Shown here: in pieces, positions 41,347 to 50,474 of the stretch | Numbering within the stretch: the stretch's first letter is position 1 | How the letters are laid out: the number at the start of each line of letters is the position of its first letter | NCBI RefSeq assembly: GCF_014635245.1 | Contig: NZ_BMCP01000002.1 | Span: forward strand, 1-64,000 | Source of the DNA: Agaricicola taiwanensis | GTDB lineage: Bacteria > Pseudomonadota > Alphaproteobacteria > Rhizobiales > Methylopilaceae | DNA: 64,000 nucleotides | Direction of reading: 5' to 3' | Program-made: the position numbers and the translations under genes | The notes under the pieces: model-generated | The model's input: only the letters and a program-made list of their open reading frames with translations | The model's database searches: none | Told to the model about the DNA's origin: nothing

Positions 41347-42564
41347 TCAGCGGGCGCGTATCGGAACGGCAGCCAAGGATGCCGGAGCGGTAGACTTTCC
41401 GCTCTTCAGGCTTGCGCGGGCATGGTCCGGCAGTGCTTTCGCAGGCTTCGTCTGCGGGACCGTGGACGGCTTCGGCACCGTGGCAGTGCGATTCCATTCC
41501 ATGACCTGTGCGAGGCCCAGCTGGATCGCAACACCAATGGAGATCAGCACCGTATCGAGGCCGAAGCTGCCTCCCTGTTCCTCGCGCAGGATCATGCTTG
41601 CCATGGACAGAAGCGAGGCGGTGCAGAAGATCGGAAGTGAATGGCGCCCCACCAATGCGATGGGGTGATCGTAGCGGATCTGCTTGCACCATTCGCCGAC
41701 CGGCGAGTGCACGAAGACATAGACCAGCGCCAGCACATGGAGGAGCCGCATCAGCGACTCGTTGGTCTTGTCGAAGCCGAACAGTGTGATCGGGTTTGGG
41801 ATGTTGGCGTTATCAACCCAGAAGCCCGTGATGGCCCAGACGAAGGCGACGGTGAGGAAGCCAACGGCGGCGTAAAAGACGACCGGGTGATAGGGCACGC
41901 CGTGCCCCGAGCGGGTGAGGGCGCCGGCGGTGAAGCCGATGGTGAAGAGGAACTGCCAGGCCAGCGGATTAAAGAACCAGCCGCCGCCCAAGGGGTATTG
42001 CGGCAGGTTCAGCCCAAAGAGGTGCGTCGCCAGATACAGTGCGAAAGATGCGCCGAGCGCCAGCCGCAGGTCGATCCGGGCGAGCATCATGATGACGGGC
42101 AGCATGGCCAGCAGCACGATGTACATCGGCAGGATGTTGAAGTAACCGAGCTGGTGACCCAGCGTCGCAAGGCCCAGGATGGTGTTGGCCGGGTCTTCCA
42201 GGATGGGCGCGATGTTGATCTTGCCCGCGATCGAGGCGTCGCCATAGAGCTTGGCGGCGAAGGCGAAAAGCGCGATGGCGGCAACGATCGAGGCGATATG
42301 GGCGAGGTAAAGCTGGCCCGAGCGCCTCATGGATTTGTAGCTTTGCGCCAGAACCCGGCCTTCAAGGAATTTCGGAAAATAGGCGAGGGCGGCCACGAAT
42401 CCTGCCAGGAACACGAACAGCTCTGCCGCGTCCGAGAACCCGAAGTTGCGGTGCGTGAACCGGTCGTAGAGGTTCCCGGGGATGTGGTTGATGAAAATGC
42501 TGAGAAGGGCCAGCCCGCGAAAAAAATCAATGCGGACGTCCCGATTTCCAACATTCCCGCGCAT
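41347..42564 (-). CDS. opgC: OpgC-family acyltransferase
   Basis: 405 residues, an integral membrane protein with about ten hydrophobic helices (acyltransferase-3-like). The signature RDVRIDFFRGLALLSIFINH occurs near the N-terminus and the proline/lysine-rich tail is cytosolic. OpgC adds succinyl groups to periplasmic glucans. The start at 42564 puts RIDFFRGLAL close to the N-terminus, as usual in the family; GTG 42633 and ATG 42603 are possible alternatives. A PAP2-type gene lies upstream on the same strand. Confidence 0.88.
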   Translation of the reverse strand: MRGNVGNRDVRIDFFRGLALLSIFINHIPGNLYDRFTHRNFGFSDAAELFVFLAGFVAALAYFPKFLEGRVLAQSYKSMRRSGQLYLAHIASIVAAIALFAFAAKLYGDASIAGKINIAPILEDPANTILGLATLGHQLGYFNILPMYIVLLAMLPVIMMLARIDLRLALGASFALYLATHLFGLNLPQYPLGGGWFFNPLAWQFLFTIGFTAGALTRSGHGVPYHPVVFYAAVGFLTVAFVWAITGFWVDNANIPNPITLFGFDKTNESLMRLLHVLALVYVFVHSPVGEWCKQIRYDHPIALVGRHSLPIFCTASLLSMASMILREEQGGSFGLDTVLISIGVAIQLGLAQVMEWNRTATVPKPSTVPQTKPAKALPDHARASLKSGKSTAPASLAAVPIRAR

Positions 42565-42772
42565 TGCAAAGCCTATCCGTTGATCTATCAAGCGATTGGA
42601 CAACATCCGACTCGCTCTAAGGTTCCACCTCACAGATGAGGTCTAGGATGTCGAGGGAGGGATGGCCACATCAAACGGACTTTATTGTCAGAATTTTTTC
42701 TCGATCTGACGAAATCTTGTTCTGTTTGTGGCGTTCTCGTGACTCAGCATGATTGTCGAATCTAAGTCAGGC

Positions 42773-43903
42773 TTAATTCTTCGAAAAATCTGTGCATGTT
42801 TCGTCGAGCTTGCGATTCCATGAGGTCCTCGACCAAACCCGTGCGTAGCAGCCGCTGATCCACCACGCCAGTCCCGTCATAGCCCAGCCAAGATATGCGT
42901 CGACGGCATAGTGCCAGCCGAGATGTACCGATCCGAGGAACATGACGGCCGAGACAACGTACATGGCCGCGCCTAGGCGTTTATCCATGCGCCAGGCCGT
43001 CAGTGCAAAGAGCAGGGAGGTCGCGTTGTGCAGGCTTGGCATGGCGGAGATACCGGCGACGATGTTCTGTTCGCCCATCTAGGCCTGCCACAGGAGATGC
43101 TGAGCCTGGACCGAGAAGAGGTGGTAGTTTCCGTTCACTTGGTGGAGATAGTCCATCAGCGGCGCGTAGGGGTTCGGCGCAAGTCCCAAAGGCCCATAGA
43201 AGCAGGGGCCGACGGACGAGAAGCCAATGGCCGCCAGGCTTCCACCCAGCGACCAAATCAGGACGAAGACCGCAAAGAATTGCGTGCGGATGACCGAGGG
43301 ACGCAATGCGAAAGCCAACACCACCCAGAACATCCACATGATCATGAACCAGAGCTGGTAGACGATGTCGAGGGCCAGCGTGATCAGCGGATGTCCAAGC
43401 ACCGGCTGCAGCAGTTCATGCGGGTGGTAGCCAAAGTGCAACCACTGGTCGAGGTTCATGAAGGTCTCGTCCCAGGAATAGGGTGCGAGAGTTGGGATGT
43501 TGTACTTGATGTCGGTAAAGACGCGCACAAAGAGACAGAGCGAGATCACCAGCGGCATCCCGAGGATCAGCCGGGGTGGAGAGGTCAGGAAGCGGAAGAT
43601 GTCGACGGGGAGAGCGATGATTGGATGTTTCGCCCGCTGATGGAAGCCGACATGCAGGAAGCGTGCGACGACGATGGCGAAAAAAAGGACCGGCATCGAG
43701 GTCGAAAGGAAGATCGTCGCCAGGTTTTGGAAGTCGTGTGGTTTGACCCGGTCTGTCGATTGCAGCAGGACATGTCCTACCATCGTGTAGAGGGCGATAT
43801 AGGTGAGCGTCGGCGCTTGTCCAGCGATGGTGGCGGCGGTCATCCGCGCCAGATGTAGGTGCCACTTCGGCAGCCTGATCCTAGAAGCGATTGCTGTTGT
43901 CAC
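42773..43903 (-). pseudogene. PAP2-family membrane phosphatase/phosphotransferase interrupted by in-frame TAG
   Basis: Two same-frame pieces separated only by TAG at 43079-43081. The first (274 residues) has an N-terminal region and about five transmembrane helices ending LFSVQAQHLLWQA. The second (101 residues) begins with ATG right after the stop and holds the catalytic part: AMPSLHNATS and SVHLGWHYAVDAYLGW, corresponding to PAP2 motifs with PS-x-H and H...D. Joined, they form a normal inositolphosphotransferase/AUR1-like PAP2 protein of about 376 residues. Frame and codon use are intact on both sides, so this is a single amber change. It may be a recent pseudogene, readthrough, re-initiation, or a sequencing error. 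Confidence 0.8.
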
Positions 43904-43904
43904 G

Positions 43905-43943
43905 AAAAAGCCCTCTCCGGCGTGGTTCTAGCCGGAAAGGGCT
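43905..43943 (-). terminator. Rho-independent terminator of trcR
   Basis: On the minus strand AGCCCTTTCCGG pairs with CCGGAGAGGGCT (one mismatch) and is followed by five T. It lies 50 nt after the trcR stop. Confidence 0.82.
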
Positions 43944-43994
43944 GATGTTCGCTTAACCGCGGTGCGGAAAACGGCGTCTCGACGCCGCGTCCGA

Positions 43995-44702
43995 TCAGTC
44001 TTCGTCGTCTTCGTCGCGCTTCAGCTGCTTCAGCTTTGCAAAGACGGAATTGACGTCGATGTCGTCGGCCTGCTGGCGCAGATCACGGGTGTCTTCCTGC
44101 GGTTCCGGAACGGCACCGGTGGTCGTTTCGGCGGGAAGAAGCGTCTGGTTGCTCTCGGCTTCCTCCACCTGCGGGCGGTCCTTTGCCGAGCGCGCCACTT
44201 CGAAATCGAGGTCGATCTGCGAGCAGAGGCCAAGCGTCACCGGATCCATGGGGGTCAGGTTGGCGGAATTCCAGTGGGTGCGCTCGCGGATGGCCTCAAT
44301 GGTCGTCTTGGTGGTGCCGACGAGGCGGATGATCTGCGAGTCCTTCAGTTCAGGATGGTTGCGCACGAGCCACAGGATGGCGTTGGGACGGTCCTGGCGG
44401 CGCGAGACCGGAGTGTAGCGCGGACCCTTTCGCTTCTTGACTTCCGGTAGGCGCACCTTGGATTCCTGAAGCTTCAGGCGATAGGCCGGGTCCTTCTCGC
44501 CGCGCTCGATCTCCTCGCGGCTGAGCTGGCCCATGGTAACGGGATCAATGCCGCGAATGCCCTGCGCGGCGTCGCCATCGGCAATGGCCTTCACCTCAAG
44601 CTCGTGCAGATGGCAAAAATCTGCGATCTGCGAAAAGGTGAGCGAGGTGCTGTCGACGAGCCAGACAGCTGTGGCTTTCGGCATCAGGGGCGCGTTCGAC
44701 AT
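43995..44702 (-). CDS. trcR: Cell cycle transcriptional regulator TrcR (DUF1013)
   Basis: 235 residues, all-alphaproteobacterial DUF1013 family. KATAVWLVDSTSLTFSQIAD (about 9-28) and WLVRNHPELKDSQIIRLVGT with KTTIEAIRERTHWN form two helix-turn-helix-like units, and the acidic tail ends RDEDDED. In Caulobacter TrcR associates with RNA polymerase at cell-cycle promoters. The start at 44702 has GGAG 9 nt upstream; a TTG at 44708 is too close to it. Monocistronic by context. Confidence 0.92.
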   Translation of the reverse strand: MSNAPLMPKATAVWLVDSTSLTFSQIADFCHLHELEVKAIADGDAAQGIRGIDPVTMGQLSREEIERGEKDPAYRLKLQESKVRLPEVKKRKGPRYTPVSRRQDRPNAILWLVRNHPELKDSQIIRLVGTTKTTIEAIRERTHWNSANLTPMDPVTLGLCSQIDLDFEVARSAKDRPQVEEAESNQTLLPAETTTGAVPEPQEDTRDLRQQADDIDVNSVFAKLKQLKRDEDDED

Positions 44703-44811
44703 GGGCAAAATCTCCTCTGCAGCTCCGCCCGCCTTCGGGCGAAGCTTTCCTCATCCAGCGATGACGGGAATGGGCTACATATAACGCGCCGGCCCCTCGA
44801 CGCAAATGAGA

Positions 44812-45804
44812 TTAATCGACTTTCAGAATGATCTTTCCCATGTGGGAACTGGTTTCCATCAGTTCGTGGGCCTCCCGCGCCTGCTCCAGGGGAAGGGTGG
44901 CGTGAACGGCGGGCTTGAGGCGGCCTGAGGCGATGAGGGGCCAGACCTCGCGCTCCACGGCCTCTGCGAGCTTCGCCTTGAAGGCGATGGAGCGGGCGCG
45001 CAGGGTGGAGCCCGTCAGTATGAGCCGCTTGGTCATCAGAAGCCTGAGGTCGGCCGTCACGCGCGAGCCTTTGAGAAAGGCGATCTGAACGATGCGCCCC
45101 TCCTCGGCGGCGGCCTCCAGATTGCGCCCGGTGTAATCGCCTCCCACCATGTCCAGGATGACGTCAGCGCCCTTGCCCTCCGTTGCCGCCATGACTTCGG
45201 CCACGAAATCAGCCGTGCGGTAGTTGACGGCATGGTCCGCCCCCCAGCCGAGGCAGGCGGCGAGTTTTTCCTCCGATCCTGCTGTGGCGATGACGCGGGC
45301 GCCACGCGCCTTCGCGATCTGAATTGCGGTCATGCCGATGCCGCTGGTGCCGCCATGCACGAGGAAGGTCTCACCCTCGCGGAGCGCCCCGCGCTCGAAG
45401 ACGTTGTTCCAGACCGTGAAGGTGGCTTCGGGCAGGGCGGCCGCCTCAACCATCGAGAGCCCCTCAGGCACCGGCAGGGCGCAGCTTTCGGCCACCGTCG
45501 CATATTGCGCATAACCGCCACCGGCCATCAGCACCGCGACCTGATCGCCTACCTGCCAGCGGGACACGCCCGGGCCGGTCTCGGCCACCGTGCCGGCGAC
45601 TTCCAATCCGGGAAGATCCGACGCTCCAGGTGGCACGGGGTAGTTTCCCTTGCGCTGCAGGATATCTAGCCGGTTCACGCCTGCCGCGGCCACGCGCACC
45701 AGGATTTCTCCGGGAGCCGGGGCGGGGACAGGGCGCTCCTCCAGGACCAATGCCTCCGGGCCGCCGGGGCTGGCAATGGCGATGGCGCGCATCATGGCGG
45801 GCAT
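44812..45804 (-). CDS. NAD(P)H-quinone oxidoreductase (MDR superfamily, PIG3-like)
   Basis: 330 residues of the zinc-independent quinone oxidoreductase branch of medium-chain dehydrogenases. The catalytic domain starts MRAIAIASPGGPEALVLEE, GLEVAGTVAETG near 70 is conserved, and the nucleotide-binding fold has HGGTSGIGMTAIQIAKARGA near 147. It reduces quinones with NADPH. ATG 45804 has AGGGAGGA just upstream. A 15-bp inverted repeat lies between it and the divergent DUF1192 gene. Confidence 0.92.
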   Translation of the reverse strand: MPAMMRAIAIASPGGPEALVLEERPVPAPAPGEILVRVAAAGVNRLDILQRKGNYPVPPGASDLPGLEVAGTVAETGPGVSRWQVGDQVAVLMAGGGYAQYATVAESCALPVPEGLSMVEAAALPEATFTVWNNVFERGALREGETFLVHGGTSGIGMTAIQIAKARGARVIATAGSEEKLAACLGWGADHAVNYRTADFVAEVMAATEGKGADVILDMVGGDYTGRNLEAAAEEGRIVQIAFLKGSRVTADLRLLMTKRLILTGSTLRARSIAFKAKLAEAVEREVWPLIASGRLKPAVHATLPLEQAREAHELMETSSHMGKIILKVD

Positions 45805-45847
45805 GGTTTTTCCTCCCTGAAGCGTCAAATGCTATGCTGTGTAGCAC

Positions 45848-45862
45848 TTCCGGTTCCCGGAA
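45848..45862. promoter_or_regulatory. Inverted repeat in divergent promoter region
   Basis: TTCCGG-TTC-CCGGAA, a perfect 6-bp inverted repeat between the quinone oxidoreductase and DUF1192 start codons. It could be an operator; no regulator gene is adjacent. Confidence 0.35.
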
Positions 45863-45889
45863 ACACGGCGCGAGTGGAGGAGGCATTTC

Positions 45890-46084
45890 ATGTTCGCAGA
45901 CGATAACGAGCCGCGCGTCCCGCAGGACGCGATCCGCATCGGTCAGGATCTGTCATTACTTTCCGTTGATGAGCTGCATCAACGTATCCGTATACTGGAA
46001 GGTGAGATCGAGCGTATACGCAAAGACATCGATGCCAAGTCAGGTCACAAGCTGCAAGCAGAGGCGGTGTTTTCGCGCAAATGA
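45890..46084 (+). CDS. DUF1192 protein
   Basis: 64 residues. LSLLSVDELHQRIRILEGEI and RIRKDIDAKSGHKLQAEAVF match the DUF1192 pattern, a short amphipathic helical protein found throughout alphaproteobacteria. GGAGGCATTTC precedes the ATG. Function unknown. It lies upstream of rcdA in many relatives. Confidence 0.9.
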   Translation: MFADDNEPRVPQDAIRIGQDLSLLSVDELHQRIRILEGEIERIRKDIDAKSGHKLQAEAVFSRK

Positions 46085-46094
46085 TCGTTTTGCG

Positions 46095-46109
46095 TTAACC
46101 TGAAGTTAA
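46095..46109 (+). promoter_or_regulatory. CtrA-type binding box
   Basis: TTAA-CCTGAAG-TTAA, exactly the CtrA consensus TTAA-N7-TTAA, 298 nt before the rcdA start and 10 nt after the DUF1192 stop. Confidence 0.6.
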
Positions 46110-46208
46110 GGTTTCTATTTTATGACTTGGTCCATCCAGTGTTTCTGGACTTTGTCTGAGTGGTTCTGTCCCACTCTGTTTGACGCCTCCCTGTCATCAC
46201 AGACTTTG

Positions 46209-46237
46209 GAGCCGCGATTTTGAGCGGCTCTTTTTTT
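46209..46237 (+). terminator. Rho-independent terminator upstream of rcdA
   Basis: GAGCCGC (46209-46215) pairs with GCGGCTC (46224-46230), loop of 8 nt, followed by seven T. Confidence 0.88.
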
Positions 46238-46406
46238 GTGCCGCAACGGCAGCGGCCGGTGCACAGGCTGTGGGTTTTAACCTTCTATTCACGAATTGCT
46301 TGCAGCCGCGCCATTGTGCGCCACAATCAGACCCGCAAGAGCACGACCTCGCCTGCAGTCCAGCCGCGAGGGCGTTGAGAAACTGGTGTGTTCTGAAAGG
46401 CTGTTC

Positions 46407-46931
46407 ATGTCTGCTTCGTCCGATCTTCTCGATGAGCCCTCGACGGTTGCCGTTGCCTTCGGGGCGCGGCTCCTGTCATCGGACGCTTTCAAGGTGCTGT
46501 TCCGCGAAGGCATGGGGCTTGTGGAAGAAACGGCCTCGTACCTCGATGGCGACGGCCGTACGGAGTCGCGGGTTCTGGAGCGAACCGTGGCGCTCGCCTA
46601 TGCCACCGAAAGCATGCGGCTGACGACGCGGCTCATGCAGCTGGCCTCCTGGCTTCTGATCCAGCGCGCGACCAACGAAGGCGAGATGACGCTGGAGCAG
46701 GCGCAGGAAGAGCGCGCCAAGGTAAAGCTTGCCAAGCCGGTTCGCCCCACTTCGGCCGAGGTCTATGCCCAGCTTCCCGAACGGCTCCGCGACCTCATCG
46801 AGCGGGTCGAGCGCCTGCATGCCCGCATCGTCTATCTGGAAAAGCAATCCCGGCTGGATCTTGCCGCGGACGCTCCGATCAGCCCCGTGCAGGACCAGCT
46901 TTCGCTCATCAAAACCGCTTTTGGCATCTGA
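46407..46931 (+). CDS. rcdA: Protease adaptor RcdA (DUF1465)
   Basis: 174 residues, a three-helix-bundle protein. TVAVAFGARLLSSDAFKVLF near 13-32 and RLMQLASWLLIQRATNEGEM around 78-97 are recognisable DUF1465 blocks; the disordered C-terminus follows LSLIKTAFGI. In Caulobacter RcdA joins CpdR and PopA to deliver CtrA and other substrates to ClpXP at the G1-S transition. AAAGG lies 6 nt upstream of ATG 46407; an extension to 46296 runs through leader DNA. A bidirectional terminator follows. Confidence 0.92.
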   Translation: MSASSDLLDEPSTVAVAFGARLLSSDAFKVLFREGMGLVEETASYLDGDGRTESRVLERTVALAYATESMRLTTRLMQLASWLLIQRATNEGEMTLEQAQEERAKVKLAKPVRPTSAEVYAQLPERLRDLIERVERLHARIVYLEKQSRLDLAADAPISPVQDQLSLIKTAFGI

Positions 46932-47010
46932 CAGGAGGTCGGGGCCGGTGCGCGCCAACTGGGGGCGCGGGCCTGTGCCTGATGGACTGCTGCCGCGATA
47001 AAAACGGCAC

Positions 47011-47040
47011 AAAAAAGCCCCGGTCGATCCGGGGCTTTCT
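47011..47040. terminator. Bidirectional terminator between rcdA and rpmE
   Basis: GCCCCGG (47017-47023) and CCGGGGC (47029-47035), flanked by six A on the left and TTTCTT on the right, serve both convergent genes. Confidence 0.88.
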
Positions 47041-47059
47041 TATTTCAGATGTCGGCGGC

Positions 47060-47284
47060 TTACTTGAAGCCGAAGCCTTCGAACTTCTTGTTGAAGCGCG
47101 ACAGGCGGCCGCCGCGATCAAGCAGCTTCTGCTCGCCGCCGGTCCAGGCCGGATGCACCTTTGAATCGATGTCGAGCTGCAGGGTGTCGCCCTCTTTGCC
47201 GTACGTCGAGCGCGTCTGATACTCGGTGCCGTCGGTCATCAGCACCTTGATGAAGTGGTAGTCGGGATGAATGTCGTTCTTCAT
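47060..47284 (-). CDS. rpmE: 50S ribosomal protein L31
   Basis: 74 residues: [40 protein letters not shown] and [11 protein letters not shown]. The zinc cysteines of L31 type A are missing; this is the cysteine-free alphaproteobacterial form. It bridges the ribosomal subunits. It diverges from the ABC exporter. Confidence 0.96.
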   Translation of the reverse strand: MKNDIHPDYHFIKVLMTDGTEYQTRSTYGKEGDTLQLDIDSKVHPAWTGGEQKLLDRGGRLSRFNKKFEGFGFK

Positions 47285-47442
47285 GGCCTTGCTCCGTCGC
47301 CGCCAGGCGCCGGCGGACTTCATATCGATGGATTGGAAAGCTGCGTGCCTATAGCGCAGGCGAGGGCCGGGCACAAGCGTTGCCCTCGCCGGGCTTGGCC
47401 GTCATTGTCCGGCCCCGTGATCGACAGCCGGTATGGACGAGA

Positions 47443-49233
47443 ATGACGGACGCTTCTTCCCCACCGCGGCGCAGCCTGCGCCCGCTCGGGCGGCTCGCGC
47501 CCTATGCCTTGGCTTATAAGGGGCGCATCGCGCTCTCCGTGCTCGCGCTCCTTGCTGCCGCCGGCGCGACGCTCGTGGTGCCCATCGCGATCCGCCGCAT
47601 CATCGATTTCGGTTTTTCCAACGCCGAGCCGTGGGTGGTGGACCGCTATTTCCTGTCCATGATGGCCGTGGTGGCCGTGCTCTCCCTTGCCAGCGCCGCG
47701 CGCTACTACCTCGTGACCACATTGGGCGAGCGGGTCGTGGCCGATGTGCGGGCGGCGGTGTTCCGGCACCTGGCCGAGCTTTCGCCTTCCTTTTACGATC
47801 GCACGCTTTCCGGCGAGATCGTCTCGCGCCTGTCCGCCGACACCACCCAGATCAAGGCGGCCTTCGGCGCCTCCGCCTCCGTCGCGTTGCGCAATCTCTT
47901 CCTCTTCGCGGGCGCCGCCACCATGATGGTGGTGACGAGCCCACGCCTTTCCGCACTGGTGCTCATTGCCATTCCAGTCATCGTGCTGCCCCTGGTGGGC
48001 TTTGGCCGCCGTGTGCGCCAGCGGGGCCGCGCCGCGCAGGACAAGCTCGCGGAGGCCTCCGCCTTCGCGTCGGAGGCCATCGGCGCCATGCGCCTCGTGC
48101 AGGCGTTCGGAGCGCAAAGCAGGCTCTCCGACAGCTTCGGTCTGGCTGCCGAACGCTCCTATGAAGCCTCCCGCGATGTCGTCGCCGTACGCGCGGTGCT
48201 GACGGCCGTCGCGATCTTCCTGATCTTCGCCAGCATCGTCGGTGTGCTCTGGTATGGCGCCAGCGATGTCATGGCCGGCCGCATGACCGCAGGCACGCTG
48301 GGTCAGTTCGTTCTTTATGCGGTCTTTGCCGGCGGCGCGCTGGGCGAGCTCAGCCAGGTGTCTGGCGAGGTGGCGCAGGCGGCCGGCGCCGCCGAACGGC
48401 TCGGGGAACTTCTGGCCACCGAGCCGGAGATACGCGCGCCGGCCCAACCGAAGGCCCTGCCGCAGCCGGCTCGCGGCGCACTTGCCTTTGACAGCGTGAG
48501 CTTTTCCTATCCCGGCAGGCCCGACATGCCGGTGCTCCACGATGTGAGCTTCAGCATTCGCCCGGGAGAAACCGTGGCCCTGGTAGGGCCATCAGGTGCC
48601 GGCAAGAGCACCATCGTCCATCTCATCCTGCGTCAATATGATCCTGCTGTCGGCACCGTCAGTCTCGATGGCATCGCCATCAGCGAAGCCGATCCTTCCG
48701 AGCTGCGGTCCCGGATGGCCTTCGTGCCGCAGGAGCCGGTGGTCTTCGCCATGTCCGCCCGCGAAAACATCCGGTTCGGCCGGCCCGATGCCAGCGATGC
48801 CGCGGTTGAAGCGGCTGCGCGCGATGCCGCCGCCGATGGTTTCCTCTCCGCTCTGCCAGATGGCTATGACACCATGATCGGCGAACGAGGCGTGAACCTT
48901 TCGGGCGGGCAGCGCCAGCGGATCGCCATCGCTCGCGCGATCCTGCGCGATGCGCCGGTGCTTCTTCTGGATGAGGCGACTTCGGCGCTCGATGCGGAGA
49001 GCGAAACGCTCGTCCAGCAGGCCCTGGAACGGCTGATGGCGGGACGGACCACCGTGGTGATCGCGCATCGGCTGGCGACCGTTCTCAAGGCCGATCGCAT
49101 CGTGGTGCTTGATGGCGGCCGCATCGTGGAAGAGGGTACCCATGCCGAGCTCGTCGCGCGCGGCGGGCTTTATGCGCGACTGGCCAAGCTGCAGTTCGAG
49201 GATGGACCGCAGTCTGGCGTCGTGGTGGCTTGA
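47443..49233 (+). CDS. ABC exporter, fused permease and ATPase (MsbA/ABCB type)
   Basis: 596 residues. Six transmembrane helices in residues about 30-315 are followed by an ATPase domain with Walker A GPSGAGKST near 383, signature LSGGQRQRIAIARAI near 487, Walker B VLLLDEATSALD and H-loop VIAHR. It works as a homodimer in the inner membrane. Substrate (lipid or drug) is not evident. ATG 47443 has GGACGAGA directly upstream; an earlier frame start at 47380 overlaps leader DNA. In relatives it adjoins rpmE, as here. Confidence 0.93.
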   Translation: MTDASSPPRRSLRPLGRLAPYALAYKGRIALSVLALLAAAGATLVVPIAIRRIIDFGFSNAEPWVVDRYFLSMMAVVAVLSLASAARYYLVTTLGERVVADVRAAVFRHLAELSPSFYDRTLSGEIVSRLSADTTQIKAAFGASASVALRNLFLFAGAATMMVVTSPRLSALVLIAIPVIVLPLVGFGRRVRQRGRAAQDKLAEASAFASEAIGAMRLVQAFGAQSRLSDSFGLAAERSYEASRDVVAVRAVLTAVAIFLIFASIVGVLWYGASDVMAGRMTAGTLGQFVLYAVFAGGALGELSQVSGEVAQAAGAAERLGELLATEPEIRAPAQPKALPQPARGALAFDSVSFSYPGRPDMPVLHDVSFSIRPGETVALVGPSGAGKSTIVHLILRQYDPAVGTVSLDGIAISEADPSELRSRMAFVPQEPVVFAMSARENIRFGRPDASDAAVEAAARDAAADGFLSALPDGYDTMIGERGVNLSGGQRQRIAIARAILRDAPVLLLDEATSALDAESETLVQQALERLMAGRTTVVIAHRLATVLKADRIVVLDGGRIVEEGTHAELVARGGLYARLAKLQFEDGPQSGVVVA

Positions 49234-49332
49234 TGAAGGCACTGCTCCGCGTCACGCTGTGGCACGGCATTGCCATCGTCATGGCAAGACCAAGCTTTGG
49301 GATGATGGAGTGGATGGCGCGGGCCGGTTCGG

Positions 49333-49374
49333 GCGTCATGCTCGCCCTTGTGGCGAGCATCCACGAATTCCTTT
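49333..49374 (+). repeat. Dispersed palindromic repeat, copy 1
   Basis: GCGTCATGCTCGCCCTTGTG followed by GCGAGCATCCACGAATTCCTT. The arms ATGCTCGCC and GGCGAGCAT are complementary. It shares the frame GTCATGC...GCATCCACGA(A/G)TTCCTT with two copies near 63200. It overlaps a short frame that would start at 49233. Confidence 0.75.
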
Positions 49375-49448
49375 TCCGTCGCGGCCGCTGCTGAAGGCGT
49401 GGATCTAGGCACAAGGCCTAGCATGACGCATCTGGCGTCTGCCGTGCC

Positions 49449-50471
49449 TCACCGCTCCGTCAGCTTCAATTCGATGCGGCGGTTGCGGCGATAGGCTTCA
49501 TCGTTCTCGGCGGTGTCGAGCGGCTGGAATTCGCCGAAGCCAGCCGCCACCAGATGCTGGGGCGGCACCCCTTTTGAGATCAGATATTGCACCACCGCGA
49601 TGGCGCGGGCGGATGACAGCGCCCAGTTCGATGGGAACGCGCCGCGGATGGGACGGGAATCGGTGTGTCCGTCCACCCGCAGGACCCAATTGATGTCCTC
49701 GGGGATTTCCTTTTCCAGCTGCAGCAAGGCCTCTGCCAGCTTGTCGAGTTCCGTGTTGCCGGCAGGATTCAGATCCGCGGAACCGGTGTCGAACAGAACT
49801 TCGGACTGGAACACGAAGCGATCGCCGACGACGCGGATATCAGGTCGGTCGGCGAGGATCTGGCGCAGGCGGCCGAAGAAGTCGGAGCGGTAGCGGGACA
49901 GTTCCTGCACCCGCTGGGCGAGGGCAAGATTGAGCCGGGAGCCAAGATCCGCGACCTTTGCCTGGCTTTCCTTCTCGCGTGCTTCGGAGGCCTGCAGGGC
50001 CTCTTCGATGGCACCGAGCTGACGGCGAAGCGCGGCGATCTGCTGATTGAGGATGTCAATCTGCGAGCGGGCGCGGGCGGTCAGCTGTTGTTCGGCTTCA
50101 AGCTGACCCTGAAGCTCGCTGGCACGGGCGCCGGAGGTTGCCGCGCTGCCACGCTCATTCTCGAGAAGGCCGTGCAAGCGGTCGCGCTCGCTCTCGGCAG
50201 AGGAGAGGCTGGCCGCGAGCGCCGAGAGCTGATCTTCCAGCGAACGCTTGGCCGAACGTTCAAGGGACAGAATTTCCGTGAGTTCGGCGATCTGCGAGTT
50301 CAACCTTTCCAGCGCCGTGTCCCGCCCGCTGAGTTCGCGGGACAGAAAGAACTGCGCCACCACGAAGACCGTGAGCAGGAAGGTGAAGACCAGCAGCAGG
50401 GTGGAGAGGGCGTCGACGAAGCCTGGCCAGTAGTCGATGCCGCGTTCCCGCCGCCGCGCACGCGTCGCCAT
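49449..50471 (-). CDS. OmpA/MotB-domain inner-membrane protein
   Basis: 340 residues: one N-terminal transmembrane helix (about 20-43, LSTLLLVFTFLLTVFVVAQFF), a long coiled coil (about 50-190), and a C-terminal OmpA-like peptidoglycan-binding domain with LFDTGSADLNPAG, RVDGHTDSRPI and RNRRIELKL. Together with the MotA/TolQ-like partner upstream (3 nt gap) it should form an ion-driven stator-like complex. This pair is a standard rhizobial chromosomal module of unclear role. Confidence 0.88.
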   Translation of the reverse strand: MATRARRRERGIDYWPGFVDALSTLLLVFTFLLTVFVVAQFFLSRELSGRDTALERLNSQIAELTEILSLERSAKRSLEDQLSALAASLSSAESERDRLHGLLENERGSAATSGARASELQGQLEAEQQLTARARSQIDILNQQIAALRRQLGAIEEALQASEAREKESQAKVADLGSRLNLALAQRVQELSRYRSDFFGRLRQILADRPDIRVVGDRFVFQSEVLFDTGSADLNPAGNTELDKLAEALLQLEKEIPEDINWVLRVDGHTDSRPIRGAFPSNWALSSARAIAVVQYLISKGVPPQHLVAAGFGEFQPLDTAENDEAYRRNRRIELKLTER

Positions 50472-50474
50472 GGA

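Larger units (their letters stand above)
46085..46406. other. Intergenic region upstream of rcdA
   Basis: 322 nt with a CtrA-type box (46095-46109), an AT-rich stretch, and a strong terminator hairpin (46209-46237). The order box - about 100 nt - terminator suggests a short transcript, or premature termination before rcdA. No protein gene is seen. From 46240 to 46406 there is only presumed rcdA promoter DNA. Confidence 0.6.

Noticed and set aside
49233-49394. 53-codon frame starting at the stop of the ABC exporter
   Set aside because: The second half is the dispersed palindromic repeat; no ribosome site; the translation has no family resemblance.
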